Notes: generated by a model not told the origin, from the letters alone. A DNA stretch of 64,000 bases from Actinomycetaceae bacterium (GCA_030532515.1 JAUNKY010000001.1:1-64000); one strand, 5' to 3'. Positions 1 to 9,248 are shown, numbered from the stretch's first letter. Numbers and translations: made by a program.

Positions 1-54
1 CTTGGAAAGCGTGTTGGGTGCAAGCCCTCGGGGGTTCGAATCCCCCATCCTCCG
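1..54 (+). tRNA. tRNA-Ser (GGA), 3' part only
   Basis: The window opens inside the anticodon arm: the loop TTGGAAA (2-8) carries anticodon GGA at 4-6. A long class II variable arm follows, then a T arm with the GGTTCGAATCC core (30-46), the acceptor strand ATCCTCC (47-53) and discriminator G54. A long variable arm and G73 are serine identity features. No CCA end is encoded. The 5' half lies outside the window. Confidence 0.93.
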
Positions 55-111
55 CAAGTCACCCCGGTGTTTCGTTGAAATGCCGGGGTTTTTGTTATTT
101 TCCGCCCCCAA

Positions 112-296
112 TCGCACGGGAAACGCCTTTCGCATGCGAAATGAAGGGTTACGGACGCCAAACTCGCACGGGAAACGCCTTTCGTATGCGAAATCAGCAG
201 GTTCACCCCCAAAATTCGCACGCGACACCGCTTTCGTATGCGAAATAAGCAGGTTCACCCCCCAAATTCGCACGGGAAACGCGTTTCGTATGCGAA
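112..296 (-). repeat. Family A palindrome array, four copies, 52-bp period
   Basis: Four imperfect palindromes lie at 112-140, 164-192, 215-244 and 267-296. In this orientation each reads TTCGCACGGG, a roughly 10-bp centre, then CGTATGCGAA. It is the reverse complement of the form at 10091 and 54898. Copy-to-copy distance is 52 bp. The 22-23-bp spacers differ, although spacers 2 and 3 resemble each other. A period of 52 is not a multiple of three, so this is not coding repetition. The array lies between tRNA-Ser and the terminator of the leftward helicase gene. Confidence 0.85.
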
Positions 297-318
297 AACG
301 AGCAGGGAGCATAAAAAA

Positions 319-350
319 GTTTTAGCCGAGCTTTACAGCTCGGCTAAAAC
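319..350 (-). terminator. Intrinsic terminator of the leftward helicase gene
   Basis: A perfect 14-bp inverted repeat (GTTTTAGCCGAGCT and its complement) encloses the loop TTAC. On the minus strand a run of six T follows at once. It lies about 140 bp beyond the helicase stop. The stretch 351-490 holds nothing else I recognise apart from a 12-bp palindrome, AGGAACGTTCCT, near 437. Confidence 0.8.
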
Positions 351-490
351 TAATATCCCATCAACACAGTGCGAGTTCTCAACGCATTAGTCTAAAACTC
401 TACTTCAGAGAAATCTTCTGAAGATATTTCTATAGTAAGGAACGTTCCTGAGGACACCATTAAATGAACCTTAGAGTTTCCTGGGAAATT

Positions 491-2959
491 CTAATCTCCT
501 AAAAACCCACCAAAATCCTTGGAATTCTGCGCCAAAAACTCTAGCAAAACCAACGCCCCACTCTTACTCAACGGGTTATTCTTGTTCCCGCATTTCGGAG
601 ACTGCACACAACCAGGACACCCGTCCTCGCACGGACAAGCTCGCACTAAATCCAAAGTAGCCTGCACCCACTCTTTCGCATGGTGGAACCCATAGGCAGC
701 AAACCCCGCTCCCCCAGCAAAAGCATCGTGCACAAATACGGTCGGCACCAGCGTTTGCGCATGCATCACCGTAGATAAACCACCTAAATCCCACCGGTCA
801 CAGGTGGCTAACAGTGGCAAAATCGCAATCATCGCATGCTCGCAGGCATGTAAAGCACCGGGCAGTTCATCTGCCGGAATCCCTAAATCCTCACCCACCG
901 CAACGGAAAGCTCAAACCACGTAGACTGCGTTTCTAAAACCCGCGGTGGTAAATATAAGGGCGTATTGCCAATATATTCCAGCCTGGGCAAGCGCAAAGT
1001 GTCAAAATCCGTAACCTGTTCTGACACCCGCGTATTACCCAACTTCCAAGTGACCTCACCAGAAGGGGAAGTCCAAGTTTGTTCCGGTTCTCCTAAGATC
1101 GTAACCGCAGTGTGCGCGCCAGAAACCGTCCGTAGCTGCGTATTTACTCGCTGCGCTAAAGCAACAGTTACCCCCGCGACTTTACCCCCAGAACCCCCAG
1201 CACCACCCGAACCGCCAGCGCTTCCAGCACCGCCAGCACTCACCGTATCGGGTACGTACTGCTGAATTTCGTAGGTCTGCCCCTGATGCACGTAAATGGC
1301 GCCCTCGTGAACTTGCGCATCCGCCTGGGAAGCCGACACGGTGCCGATAACCCGCCCAGTTTCCAGCTCCACTACCTGTACTTCACCGGCGGCTCCGCGC
1401 AAATCCGTCAAAGTATGCGGGGAAACAGCCAACGCCACATTCCAATACCAACCTCCCGGGCGAGCCCGCAAATACCCGGCTTGTTCCAACTGCTCGAAAT
1501 AACTGGTGTCAGGTAGCCCAAAAATGCGCGCATCTTCTAAAGTTAACGGCTGTTCCGCCGATGCTGCACACAGATGCGGGGTCAAAATATAAGGATTCGT
1601 TGGATTAATCGTGGCCGCTTCAACCGGTTCAAAAATCGTTTCCGGATTAGCAATCATATAGCCATCCAGCGGATTATCGGCGGCGATGAAAACTCCGATC
1701 CCAGCTGTCCCAGCGCGCCCGGCCCGCCCAATCTGCTGCCAAAATGAAGCGCGCGTCCCCGGCCATCCCACGGTTAAAGTTACGTCCAAACCGGAAATAT
1801 CAATCCCCAGTTCCAACGCGTTCGTAGTCACCAGACAGCGGACTTGCCCATTTCGCAACTGCGCTTCCAGTTGGCGGCGTTCCTCAGGCAAATAGCCCCC
1901 GCGATAGGCGGCCACCGCAGTACTCAGGGACGGTTCCAGCCCCTGTAGGTAGTCGCGCGCATGGGCTGCCACCGATTCAGCCGCGGCCCGCGAGCGCACG
2001 AAAGTTAAAACGCGCGCTCCGGCTGCCACCAGGTAGGCGGTAAGCTGCGCGGCTTCGGCGGTGGCGGAAATACGTTTCGGATTCGTCTCATCCTCGCTAA
2101 AGGTGAACCCGGGTCGCCAAAAGATCAGTTGCCGGGCGGCGGCGGGCGAGGTATCTGCGGTAATGGCAGTGATTTCCGAGCTTTCCACACCAATCAGGGC
2201 GGCGGCGGTTTCATGTGGGCTGGCAACCGTGGCAGAGAGAAAAATTACCGTGGGGTTGGCGCCCAGGCGGCGGGCGAGGCGAAGCAGGCGACGTAATACC
2301 AGGGCAATATGCGAGCCGGTAATTCCGCGCCAATAGTGCATTTCGTCGACTATCAGATACTTTAGCCCGCTGAGGATGCGCACCCACCGCTGGTTTCCCG
2401 GCAGCATCACGTGGTGCAGATAATCCGGGTTGGTCAGCACCAGGTTCGCCTGGGCGCGCACCCATTCTTTCGTTTCTTTGGGAGTGTCGCCGTCGGCTAT
2501 TCCCACGCGGATTTCGCTCAGATTTTTTCCGAGGACGGTGAGCTGATGTGCTTGGTCCGCTGCCAGCGCTTTTGTGGGCGCAAGGTAGAGGGCGGTGGGT
2601 GGTTTAGCCCAGTTTTTCAAACTGAGTCGTTCGCTTTGGCTAGCCTGCGTTTGCAGGGCGTTGAGAACAGGTAGCCATGCTGAAAGTGATTTTCCAGAGC
2701 CGGTGCCGGTGGCAATCACCGTGTGCTTTCCGGCGTGGATCGCTTCGGCTGCGTCGATTTGGTGTTTCCACGGTTGTTCCACGCCGGTTTCGGTGAAGGC
2801 CTGCATAACTTCGGGAAGGGTCCAGCTAGGCCAGGGGGCAGTTTCTGCTTCTCTTCCCTGAAAGTGTAGTTGCCGGGTAAGGCTTCCACTTCCTCCGTCT
2901 AGGTTTACCAGTGTGTCGAGGAACTTTTGGGAGTTTGCTGAGAAGCTGCCGGCGGACAC
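491..2959 (-). CDS. DEAD/DEAH-box helicase with C-terminal DUF1998 zinc-cysteine module (MrfA/YprA type)
   Basis: This is an 822-residue superfamily 2 helicase. Near residue 82 is Walker A (ATGTGSGKS), then a VDEMH motif II near 205 (a DExH variant), an SAT motif III, and a second RecA domain with TTNALELGIDISGLD and the motif VI block QQIGRAGRAG. The C-terminal 100 residues carry the four-cysteine cluster CPCEDGCPGC plus a further CVQSPKCGN, typical of DUF1998 and a probable metal site. In Bacillus, MrfA works in mitomycin-damage repair, and Mycobacterium Rv3649 is a close relative; repair is therefore the likely role. The start is GTG. A Gly/Ala/Ser-rich insertion near residue 590 is a probable flexible linker. 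Confidence 0.9.
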   Translation of the reverse strand: MSAGSFSANSQKFLDTLVNLDGGSGSLTRQLHFQGREAETAPWPSWTLPEVMQAFTETGVEQPWKHQIDAAEAIHAGKHTVIATGTGSGKSLSAWLPVLNALQTQASQSERLSLKNWAKPPTALYLAPTKALAADQAHQLTVLGKNLSEIRVGIADGDTPKETKEWVRAQANLVLTNPDYLHHVMLPGNQRWVRILSGLKYLIVDEMHYWRGITGSHIALVLRRLLRLARRLGANPTVIFLSATVASPHETAAALIGVESSEITAITADTSPAAARQLIFWRPGFTFSEDETNPKRISATAEAAQLTAYLVAAGARVLTFVRSRAAAESVAAHARDYLQGLEPSLSTAVAAYRGGYLPEERRQLEAQLRNGQVRCLVTTNALELGIDISGLDVTLTVGWPGTRASFWQQIGRAGRAGTAGIGVFIAADNPLDGYMIANPETIFEPVEAATINPTNPYILTPHLCAASAEQPLTLEDARIFGLPDTSYFEQLEQAGYLRARPGGWYWNVALAVSPHTLTDLRGAAGEVQVVELETGRVIGTVSASQADAQVHEGAIYVHQGQTYEIQQYVPDTVSAGGAGSAGGSGGAGGSGGKVAGVTVALAQRVNTQLRTVSGAHTAVTILGEPEQTWTSPSGEVTWKLGNTRVSEQVTDFDTLRLPRLEYIGNTPLYLPPRVLETQSTWFELSVAVGEDLGIPADELPGALHACEHAMIAILPLLATCDRWDLGGLSTVMHAQTLVPTVFVHDAFAGGAGFAAYGFHHAKEWVQATLDLVRACPCEDGCPGCVQSPKCGNKNNPLSKSGALVLLEFLAQNSKDFGGFLGD

Positions 2960-2977
2960 GGGGTGCCTTAGTTTCTT

Positions 2978-3430
2978 TTAGAGGGTTTTGATAGTGGCAA
3001 CTACATGTGCCATGAATTGCAGTGCTTCTACGGCGGTGTCAACGGCAGCGGAAATATTTTCAAGTAGCTGGGCGTCGTCTAAGCCTTCTGCGATTGGAAC
3101 GATGAAGTCGGCAACTACCTGCATTTGTCCGTCAACGGCCACGATATATACGGTGGGGAAGTATTTTTCTCGGTTCCATGAGTCTGCGGCGGTGAATAGG
3201 TGGGGTAGCTGGCGGGCTTCTTGTTCCAAACCTGATTCCCATACGGCGCGGATGGAGAGGAATTTATTCCCAGAGGTGAAGTGGAATTGGAAGGGAACGT
3301 TGTTGATGTGCGCTAGGCCCGCGTTTTCAACGGTTTCTAGGGTGGCTCCCAGTTTTTCTACCTGTTGTGCGATGCGTTCAAGGGTAACTGGCGCGATAGG
3401 GTCAGTGTTTTCTACGCAGTACAGTTCCAT
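2978..3430 (-). CDS. YbjN-domain protein (downstream paralogue)
   Basis: The protein has about 150 residues and an alternating strand/helix pattern like the actinobacterial YbjN family, whose fold resembles type III secretion chaperones; the function is not established. I place the start at the ATG giving MELYCVEN, because a GGAGG box lies about 10 bases upstream and the preceding gene stops at the same point; an upstream in-frame extension is possible but overlaps that gene. It lies tail to head with the similar gene at 3432-3884, and the pair looks like an ancient tandem duplication. No signal peptide or membrane segment is visible. Confidence 0.72.
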   Translation of the reverse strand: MELYCVENTDPIAPVTLERIAQQVEKLGATLETVENAGLAHINNVPFQFHFTSGNKFLSIRAVWESGLEQEARQLPHLFTAADSWNREKYFPTVYIVAVDGQMQVVADFIVPIAEGLDDAQLLENISAAVDTAVEALQFMAHVVATIKTL

Positions 3431-3431
3431 G

Positions 3432-3884
3432 TCAGTGGTTCCTCCAGGTAACAAGTTGCGGAGCCGCAGTATCGAGGTCTTGGAATAGTCCCATAATCAT
3501 TGTCAGGGCGGTTTCGTAGAAGGCGGCGAGTTGGCATTCTGTGGCGCCTTGGCTGACGATTAGATTTACTTCTGCGCCAACTGAAAAACGCTGGTGGTTG
3601 TCCATGGGAAGCATGTAGGCTTTGGGACCGGATCGGTGGAGGTTACATTCTTGTACCAGGCTAACTAAAGTTGCGAAAGATTCATCATCTGCGGTGATGC
3701 CCCGCCATTGTCCGCGGATTTGCAGAATATTTTCATTGTTTTGGTTAATGAAAATGACACCTGATTCCGTGGGGTAGACTAGTTCGTTTTGATATTCCTT
3801 GAACTCTAGGTCAAAGTCGGTGCCGGTTAAGGAGTTTAGGAAGCTCTCAAGGCGTTGGCGGTTTACCGGAGACGGTGCGTTCAC
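3432..3884 (-). CDS. YbjN-domain protein (upstream paralogue)
   Basis: A 150-residue soluble protein with the same layout as its downstream neighbour: an N-terminal helix, a strand pair containing GVIFINQNNENILQIRGQW, a central loop and a C-terminal helix. It belongs to the YbjN-like proteins common as pairs in actinobacteria, with no defined activity. The start is GTG with only a weak ribosome-binding site. It is probably cotranscribed with the next YbjN gene and perhaps the helicase, as all three run leftward with very short gaps. The promoter should lie in the 106-bp gap shared with the rightward PAP2 gene. Confidence 0.7.
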   Translation of the reverse strand: MNAPSPVNRQRLESFLNSLTGTDFDLEFKEYQNELVYPTESGVIFINQNNENILQIRGQWRGITADDESFATLVSLVQECNLHRSGPKAYMLPMDNHQRFSVGAEVNLIVSQGATECQLAAFYETALTMIMGLFQDLDTAAPQLVTWRNH

Positions 3885-3990
3885 TTGCCTGGGTCTTTCT
3901 GGGTTAGAAGGGAATCAGTTTGCTTATTCGAGTCTAGTGCAGTTTACCAGTTAGTGCGCGCGCAAGGCGGTTTGGCAGTGTTATGGTTAG

Positions 3991-5067
3991 GTGCATAAAG
4001 GTATTTGCGCTGCGGGTCTGGAGGTGGTTTACGTGGATGAGTCGAAACGCTCATTACCTAAAGCCGCTTTAGAGCAGCAGAGAAATCACCGTCGTAGCTT
4101 AGCTTCCCCGGTTGAAACTGACTCTAAACCGGCTGGGGAAAAGCCTGGTTTGCGCCCAGATTTAGGGCCGGCTGATTGGCGTCGCCCGGTGCGGGTGGGT
4201 ACTTTTTTGCTCACTACGGTGCTGTTGTTTTTAACGGTGCGGTTTAGTTTAACCAGTGTTTTAGGGCAGACGTTAGACCAGCTGGTTTTAGATCAGGCGA
4301 TTCTTGCCTTCCCCTCGGCGAAGCTATTTGCCTGGCCGGTTACTCGGTCTATTTCGCTACTGGGGATTGCCGTAATTACTGGGGCGGCGCTGCTCATTGC
4401 TGTGGCTAAGAGACGTTTCGCTTTGGGGTTACGCATAATTTTTCTGGTGGTCGGCGCGAATCTGACTACGCAGGTGATTAAGAACTTCCTGTTGGACCGC
4501 CCTTATTTAGGGGTGGGGTTTGAGCTTCCCAACTCGCTTCCGTCCGGACATGTGACGGTGGCAGTTTGTGCGGCGATTGCTCTTACCGTTGTTTCTGGGC
4601 AAAAGATCCGGGTTCCGGTGGCGATGATTGGCACTGGTTTTGCCGGGGCTGTGTCGGTAAGTGTCGTGCTTTTGGGTTGGCATCGTCCGTCAGATGTGGT
4701 TGCCGGCGTGCTGGTGACTTTTTGGTGGGCGCTTTTGCTGGTTCCGCATGAACGCCCACAGGGTTTTGGAACGCGGTTAAACGCTTGGCTGCTGGCATTT
4801 TACCTGCTGGTTTTAACGGGGTTTTTGACTTTTACGGGGATGGCTTTAGGGTCTTTGCGACAGTTAGTTTCAACTACTGTTTCCCTGCCACGGGCTCCGG
4901 GGGAAGTTACTGAGGCGGGGATTCCGTTGGTGATTTTCCAAGATTATCCGTGGTCTATGCATGTGTTTACGCTGGGGTCTTTAGCAGCCCTGGTTGCTCT
5001 AGTAGGTTTTGTTATACATTTTGTAGTGCTTTTAGAGTCTGGACATAAAAACAAACACTATATCTAG
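3991..5067 (+). CDS. PAP2-family membrane phosphatase
   Basis: An integral membrane protein of up to 358 residues. It carries the three PAP2 (type 2 phosphatidic acid phosphatase) signatures in order: KNFLLDRPY, then PSGHVT, then GWHRPSDVVAG, which supply the phosphate-binding and catalytic Arg/His residues. At least six hydrophobic segments flank them. The family dephosphorylates lipid phosphates such as undecaprenyl pyrophosphate or phosphatidylglycerophosphate; the substrate here is unknown. The first 60 residues are hydrophilic. The GTG used is the most upstream choice, and GTG codons about 30-40 bases downstream are alternatives. The stop codon overlaps the first NrdR box of nrdD. Confidence 0.85.
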   Translation: MHKGICAAGLEVVYVDESKRSLPKAALEQQRNHRRSLASPVETDSKPAGEKPGLRPDLGPADWRRPVRVGTFLLTTVLLFLTVRFSLTSVLGQTLDQLVLDQAILAFPSAKLFAWPVTRSISLLGIAVITGAALLIAVAKRRFALGLRIIFLVVGANLTTQVIKNFLLDRPYLGVGFELPNSLPSGHVTVAVCAAIALTVVSGQKIRVPVAMIGTGFAGAVSVSVVLLGWHRPSDVVAGVLVTFWWALLLVPHERPQGFGTRLNAWLLAFYLLVLTGFLTFTGMALGSLRQLVSTTVSLPRAPGEVTEAGIPLVIFQDYPWSMHVFTLGSLAALVALVGFVIHFVVLLESGHKNKHYI

Positions 5068-5101
5068 TGACACGCCATAAAAATACCCCTATATATAGTT
5101 A
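5055..5101 (+). promoter_or_regulatory. Tandem NrdR boxes upstream of nrdD
   Basis: Box 1 is ACACTATATCTAGTGA at 5055-5070 and box 2 is CCCCTATATATAGTTA at 5086-5101. Both fit the NrdR consensus core CTATATATAG, and their centres are 31 bp apart (three helical turns), the classical arrangement for NrdR repression of ribonucleotide reductase genes. Box 1 overlaps the PAP2 stop codon. A candidate -10 element TATACT lies at 5136-5141. nrdR itself is not in the window. Confidence 0.85.
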
Positions 5102-5200
5102 TATAGGGGTAGTGTTAGAAACCGTCCGGGAAGTTTATACTGACCGCCCTCGGGAATATCTCTCACCCCCAAAAACGGTAATAACGCAAGGAAGCACGCC

Positions 5201-7009
5201 ATGTCCAACTCCAACTCAGCGATTGACGCCATCTCCACCGTCGAAGAATACCTAACCCGCGCAGATTGGCGCGTAAATGCCAACGCCAACCAGGATTACA
5301 GCTTAGGTGGATTGATTCTCAACAGCAGCGGCAAAATCATTGCCAACTACTGGCTGAACCAGGTGTACTCCCCCGCAGCTGGCGCCGCCCACCGCGAAGG
5401 CGACATCCACATCCACGACCTGGATATGTTCGCCGGATACTGCGCCGGCTGGTCCCTCAAACAACTCATTCAACAAGGTTTCAACGGAGTCCCCGGAGCC
5501 ATCGCCTCTAACCCGCCGCGCCACTTCAGCTCTGCCTGCGGCCAAATGGTCAACTTCCTGGGAACTTTGCAAAACGAATGGGCCGGCGCCCAAGCATTTT
5601 CTTCAGTTGACACCTACCTGGCTCCCTTCGTGCGCTTAGATAACCTCAGCTTCGAGCAAGTTAAACAACACCTGCAAGAACTGGTTTTCAACCTAAACGT
5701 GCCTTCTCGCTGGGGGTCACAGTGTCCTTTCACCAACTTCACTTTCGACTGGACCTGCCCCGCCGACCTGGCAAACGAACACCCACTCATCGGCGACGAA
5801 CTCTGCGACTTCACCTACGGGGATTTGCAGCCCGAAATGGATTTGATTAACCGCGCCTTCATCGCCGTAATGTCAGAAGGCGACGCTGACGGACGCGTCT
5901 TCACCTTCCCCATCCCCACCTACAACATCACCCCAGATTTCGATTGGGAGGGCGAAAATGTTGATGCGCTGTTTGCGATGACCGCCAAATATGGGCTGCC
6001 CTACTTCCAAAACTTCCTAAATTCCGATCTTGACCCCGGCATGATCCGCTCCATGTGCTGCCGTTTGCAACTAGACCTGCGCGAACTATTGAAACGCGGC
6101 AACGGCCTGTTCGGATCCGCCGAACAAACCGGTTCGATCGGTGTTGTCACCATTAACCTGGCGCGTCTGGGATACCTGTACGCCGCTACTGAAACCGCGT
6201 TGCTAAACCGCCTGGACGAATTGATTGACCTGGCATCGCAAACGCTAGAAACTAAACGAGAAGTGATTGCCCACCACTTAGATAACGGGCTCTTCCCCTA
6301 CTCTAAGCGCTATTTGGGCACGTTAAACAACCACTTCTCAACCATCGGAGCAAACGGTATGAATGAGCTGATTCTGAACTTCAGCTTAGGCGAATACGGC
6401 ATCACCGACCCCCGCGGGCATGAGCTGGCAGTGCGCATCATGGACCACATCCGCCAGCGGATGGTGGACTTACAAGAACGTACCGGCAATCTCTACAACT
6501 TGGAAGCCACCCCGGCCGAGGGCACTACCTACCGGTTTGCTAAGGAAGATGCGAAGCGTTTCCCCGGGATTATCCAAGCTGGCACCCCTGAGGCTCCGTA
6601 TTACACGAACTCGACGCAGCTGCCAGTTGGGTTTACGGATGACCCATTCGAAGCCTTGACGCGCCAGGAAGAACTGCAGGGGAAATACACGGGGGGCACA
6701 GTTTTGCACCTGTACATGGGGCAGCAGATTTCCTCTGCGCAAGCCTGCAAACTCTTAGTAAAACGGGCACTTACCAACTTCAAGATTCCGTACATTACGA
6801 TTACCCCGACTTTCTCGATTTGTTCCACGCACGGATACCTCAGCGGTGAGCATGCGCAATGCCCAAAGTGCGCTGCTCACGGTGAAGTCACCGAATGTGA
6901 AATCTGGACTCGCGTCATGGGGTATTTCCGCCCACTGAAGTCCTTCAATATCGGCAAAAAGTCCGAACATGCCGAACGCCTGCACTTTAACGAACCCGCT
7001 TTAGTCTAG
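5201..7009 (+). CDS. nrdD: Anaerobic (class III) ribonucleoside-triphosphate reductase
   Basis: This 602-residue glycyl-radical enzyme makes deoxyribonucleotides without oxygen. The N-terminal third has the DIHIHDLD and GWSLKQLIQQGF blocks of NrdD. The C-terminus has the zinc-site region CSTHGYLSGEHAQCPKC and then RVMGYFRP, in which the Gly of RVxGY is the expected radical site. No ATP-cone domain is obvious at the N-terminus, where MSNSNSAID leads straight into the catalytic fold, so allosteric specificity control may be reduced. The start ATG follows AAGGA. nrdG begins 14 bp downstream, and two NrdR boxes lie upstream. The gene implies growth under anoxia. Confidence 0.96.
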   Translation: MSNSNSAIDAISTVEEYLTRADWRVNANANQDYSLGGLILNSSGKIIANYWLNQVYSPAAGAAHREGDIHIHDLDMFAGYCAGWSLKQLIQQGFNGVPGAIASNPPRHFSSACGQMVNFLGTLQNEWAGAQAFSSVDTYLAPFVRLDNLSFEQVKQHLQELVFNLNVPSRWGSQCPFTNFTFDWTCPADLANEHPLIGDELCDFTYGDLQPEMDLINRAFIAVMSEGDADGRVFTFPIPTYNITPDFDWEGENVDALFAMTAKYGLPYFQNFLNSDLDPGMIRSMCCRLQLDLRELLKRGNGLFGSAEQTGSIGVVTINLARLGYLYAATETALLNRLDELIDLASQTLETKREVIAHHLDNGLFPYSKRYLGTLNNHFSTIGANGMNELILNFSLGEYGITDPRGHELAVRIMDHIRQRMVDLQERTGNLYNLEATPAEGTTYRFAKEDAKRFPGIIQAGTPEAPYYTNSTQLPVGFTDDPFEALTRQEELQGKYTGGTVLHLYMGQQISSAQACKLLVKRALTNFKIPYITITPTFSICSTHGYLSGEHAQCPKCAAHGEVTECEIWTRVMGYFRPLKSFNIGKKSEHAERLHFNEPALV

Positions 7010-7023
7010 TTAGTGTCCGGACT

Positions 7024-7731
7024 ATGCAGATCGCTGGGATTCAACCACTTTCGACGGTCGATTGGCCGGGGAAACTGGTTTGTACGGTCTTTTGCCAGGG
7101 GTGCCCGTGGGCGTGCGTTTACTGCCATAATCATCAGATTTTGGATTGTCGCACCCCCGGGCAGGTGCCTTGGGAAGAGGTTTTGGAGCTGTTAGGTAAC
7201 CGCGTTGGTTTACTTGATGGAGTGGTTTTTTCAGGCGGTGAAGCCTGCCGGCAAGGTACGGATTTGCTGGCGGCGATGCAGCAGGTACGCGACTTGGGTT
7301 TCGCCGTGGGGTTGCACACGGCGGGAGCCTACCCGCAGGTATTAGAAGCCGCTTTAAAAGCGGGTTTGCTTGATTGGGTTGGGTTAGATATTAAAGCTCC
7401 GGCGCGGTTTTATCCGCAGGTAGTGGGTGCCCCGGGTGGAGGGCGAGCGTGGGATAGTTTGCAGATTTTGCTCGAGGGCGCCGCTACCTACTTACCGGAT
7501 TCTTTCGACTATGAGGTGCGTCTAACGGTTTATCCGCAGATGCCGTTTGATCCTCTGGAAGTGGCGGAATCACTTGCGAAGCTACAGGTGCGTACCCTGG
7601 TGGTACAAAAGGCCCGGGCAACCGGAGCTCCGGCGGAGTTTGCGCAGACGTTCACGAATTGGGACGTAGAGTATCAGCAGCTAGTTGAGCAGCTAAAGCA
7701 GTTTAGTGGTTTGCAGATTCTGTTTCGCTAA
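7024..7731 (+). CDS. nrdG: Anaerobic ribonucleotide reductase activating protein (radical SAM)
   Basis: A 235-residue radical SAM activase. Near residue 27 lies CPWACVYCHN, giving the CX3CX2C [4Fe-4S] ligands, and FSGGEA follows near residue 73 (SAM-binding GGE). It is expected to generate the glycyl radical on the adjacent NrdD. Its length is above that of the short enterobacterial NrdG and matches the longer form often annotated as anaerobic RNR activating protein. It follows nrdD by 14 bp and must share its NrdR control. The ribosome-binding site is weak, which suggests translational coupling. Confidence 0.93.
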   Translation: MQIAGIQPLSTVDWPGKLVCTVFCQGCPWACVYCHNHQILDCRTPGQVPWEEVLELLGNRVGLLDGVVFSGGEACRQGTDLLAAMQQVRDLGFAVGLHTAGAYPQVLEAALKAGLLDWVGLDIKAPARFYPQVVGAPGGGRAWDSLQILLEGAATYLPDSFDYEVRLTVYPQMPFDPLEVAESLAKLQVRTLVVQKARATGAPAEFAQTFTNWDVEYQQLVEQLKQFSGLQILFR

Positions 7732-7830
7732 AAAATGGACGCTTATTGCATGCGACCAGCGAAGTCAGTAAGCTGAAATTCCGGTCGGAGTTTTTCTGCC
7801 TGAAATCAAACTCAATTAGATCGGATTCTC

Positions 7831-9186
7831 ATGAGCACTGACTCATTCGCAGCCCGCTTCAAGCAGGCTTTCACTTGGAAACTTCATGGTGACGGTAAGA
7901 ATATTGCGCCAGGTGAAGTTGTTATGCCACACGAGCGTTTAGCTTGGTCTCGTACCATTGGCATGGGCGCACAGCATGTTATTGCTATGTTTGGGGCAAC
8001 TTTCTTAGTTCCGCTCCTGACAAACTTGCCGCCTTCTACGACGCTTTTCTTCACGGCGATCGGCACCTTGCTGTTCATTTTAATTACTGCTGGACGACTT
8101 CCCTCTTACCTGGGGTCGTCTTTCGCTTTAATTGCACCGATTTTGGCGGTTTCAAACTCTCTTGGTCCCGCCTACGCTCTGGGTGGCGTAGTGGCTACCG
8201 GTCTAACGCTTGCGTTGGTGGGTGTAATCGTACATTTCGCCGGAGCCCGTTGGATCGATTTGGCAATGCCTCCTATCGTTACCGGCGCGATTGTTTCCCT
8301 AATCGGTTTCAACTTGGCTCCGGTAGCATGGATTAACGTGCAAAAGGGCGCTGTCACCGCGATTGTAACGATTGTGTCCATTTTGTTGATCACCGTACTG
8401 TTCAAGGGAATTATTGGACGCCTGTCTATTTTGATTGGTGTTTTAATTGGTTTTGCCACCGCAATTGTGCGCAAGGAAGTTGACTGGTCAAAGGTGGAAG
8501 CCGCTGACTGGTTTGGTTTGCCACAGTTCCACACCCCGCAGTTCTCTATTTCTGTGCTGGGTCTTTTCATCCCGGTAGTTTTGGTGTTGATTGCTGAAAA
8601 CGTTGGGCACGTTAAGTCGGTTGCTGCCATGACGGGGCAGAATTTGGATGATATTACCGGACGCGCTTTATTTGCTGATGGTATTGCGACTGCCTTGGCG
8701 GGTTCTGGCGGTGGTTCTGGTACTACTACTTACGCTGAGAACATTGGTGTTATGGCTGCGACCCGAATTTACTCGACGGTAGCCTACGTGGTGGCAGCGC
8801 TCTTTGCTTTGGCACTTTCTTTACTTCCCAAGTTTGGGGCCATTATTCAAGCTATCCCAGCTGGCGTACTGGGTGGGGCAGCTACGGTTCTGTACGGCAT
8901 GATCGGCATGTTGGGTGTGCGTATTTGGGTACAGAATAAGGTTGATTTCTCTGACCCAGTTAACTTGAACACTGCTGCGGTTGCGATGATCGTAGCGATT
9001 GCTGACTTCACTTGGATGCCGGCCGGTATGGAGTTCAAGGGCATTGCGCTTGGTTCCGCGGCAGCTTTGATTATCTACCATGTGATGCGTGCACTTTCTA
9101 AGGCGCGTGGTACGGCTTTTGAAGCGGCTTCCCCTGCTTCTGCCCCTGCTGGCACTGAGCTTGAGCATGAGCCTTATAAAAAGTAG
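7831..9186 (+). CDS. NCS2-family uracil/xanthine permease
   Basis: A 451-residue transporter with about twelve or more hydrophobic segments of the nucleobase-cation symporter 2 family. Supporting motifs are the N-terminal GAQHVIAMFGATFLVP block, the ENVGHVKSVAAMTGQN segment that lines the substrate site, and GSGGGSGTTTYAENIGVMAATR. The pattern is nearer to UraA-type uracil carriers than to xanthine carriers, but specificity cannot be fixed by eye. The 99-bp leader after nrdG shows no riboswitch I recognise. A hairpin after the stop probably ends the transcript, so this is likely a single-gene unit. Confidence 0.88.
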   Translation: MSTDSFAARFKQAFTWKLHGDGKNIAPGEVVMPHERLAWSRTIGMGAQHVIAMFGATFLVPLLTNLPPSTTLFFTAIGTLLFILITAGRLPSYLGSSFALIAPILAVSNSLGPAYALGGVVATGLTLALVGVIVHFAGARWIDLAMPPIVTGAIVSLIGFNLAPVAWINVQKGAVTAIVTIVSILLITVLFKGIIGRLSILIGVLIGFATAIVRKEVDWSKVEAADWFGLPQFHTPQFSISVLGLFIPVVLVLIAENVGHVKSVAAMTGQNLDDITGRALFADGIATALAGSGGGSGTTTYAENIGVMAATRIYSTVAYVVAALFALALSLLPKFGAIIQAIPAGVLGGAATVLYGMIGMLGVRIWVQNKVDFSDPVNLNTAAVAMIVAIADFTWMPAGMEFKGIALGSAAALIIYHVMRALSKARGTAFEAASPASAPAGTELEHEPYKK

Positions 9187-9248
9187 CTAGTTTGCTTCTG
9201 ACCCGCTGCATTGGCAGGTGCCTGTGTGGTGAAAGTTAGTGACAGTTT

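Noticed and set aside
2..325. Open reading frame of 107 codons across the first repeat array
   Set aside because: It runs through the tRNA-Ser end and the family A repeats; its protein repeats (NAFRMR, RTGNAF) only mirror the DNA repeats. No ribosome-binding site.
437..448. AGGAACGTTCCT as an SOS (LexA) box
   Set aside because: The actinobacterial LexA box needs four bases between GAAC and GTTC; here they are adjacent. It also lies downstream, not upstream, of the helicase gene.
5067..5255. 62-codon frame between the PAP2 gene and nrdD
   Set aside because: It covers the NrdR boxes, the candidate promoter and the nrdD start, and has no relative that I recognise.
7732..7830. Riboswitch in front of the uracil/xanthine permease; likewise in front of the purine permease near 31600
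   Set aside because: I found no purine, preQ1, xanthine or guanidine riboswitch signature in either leader.
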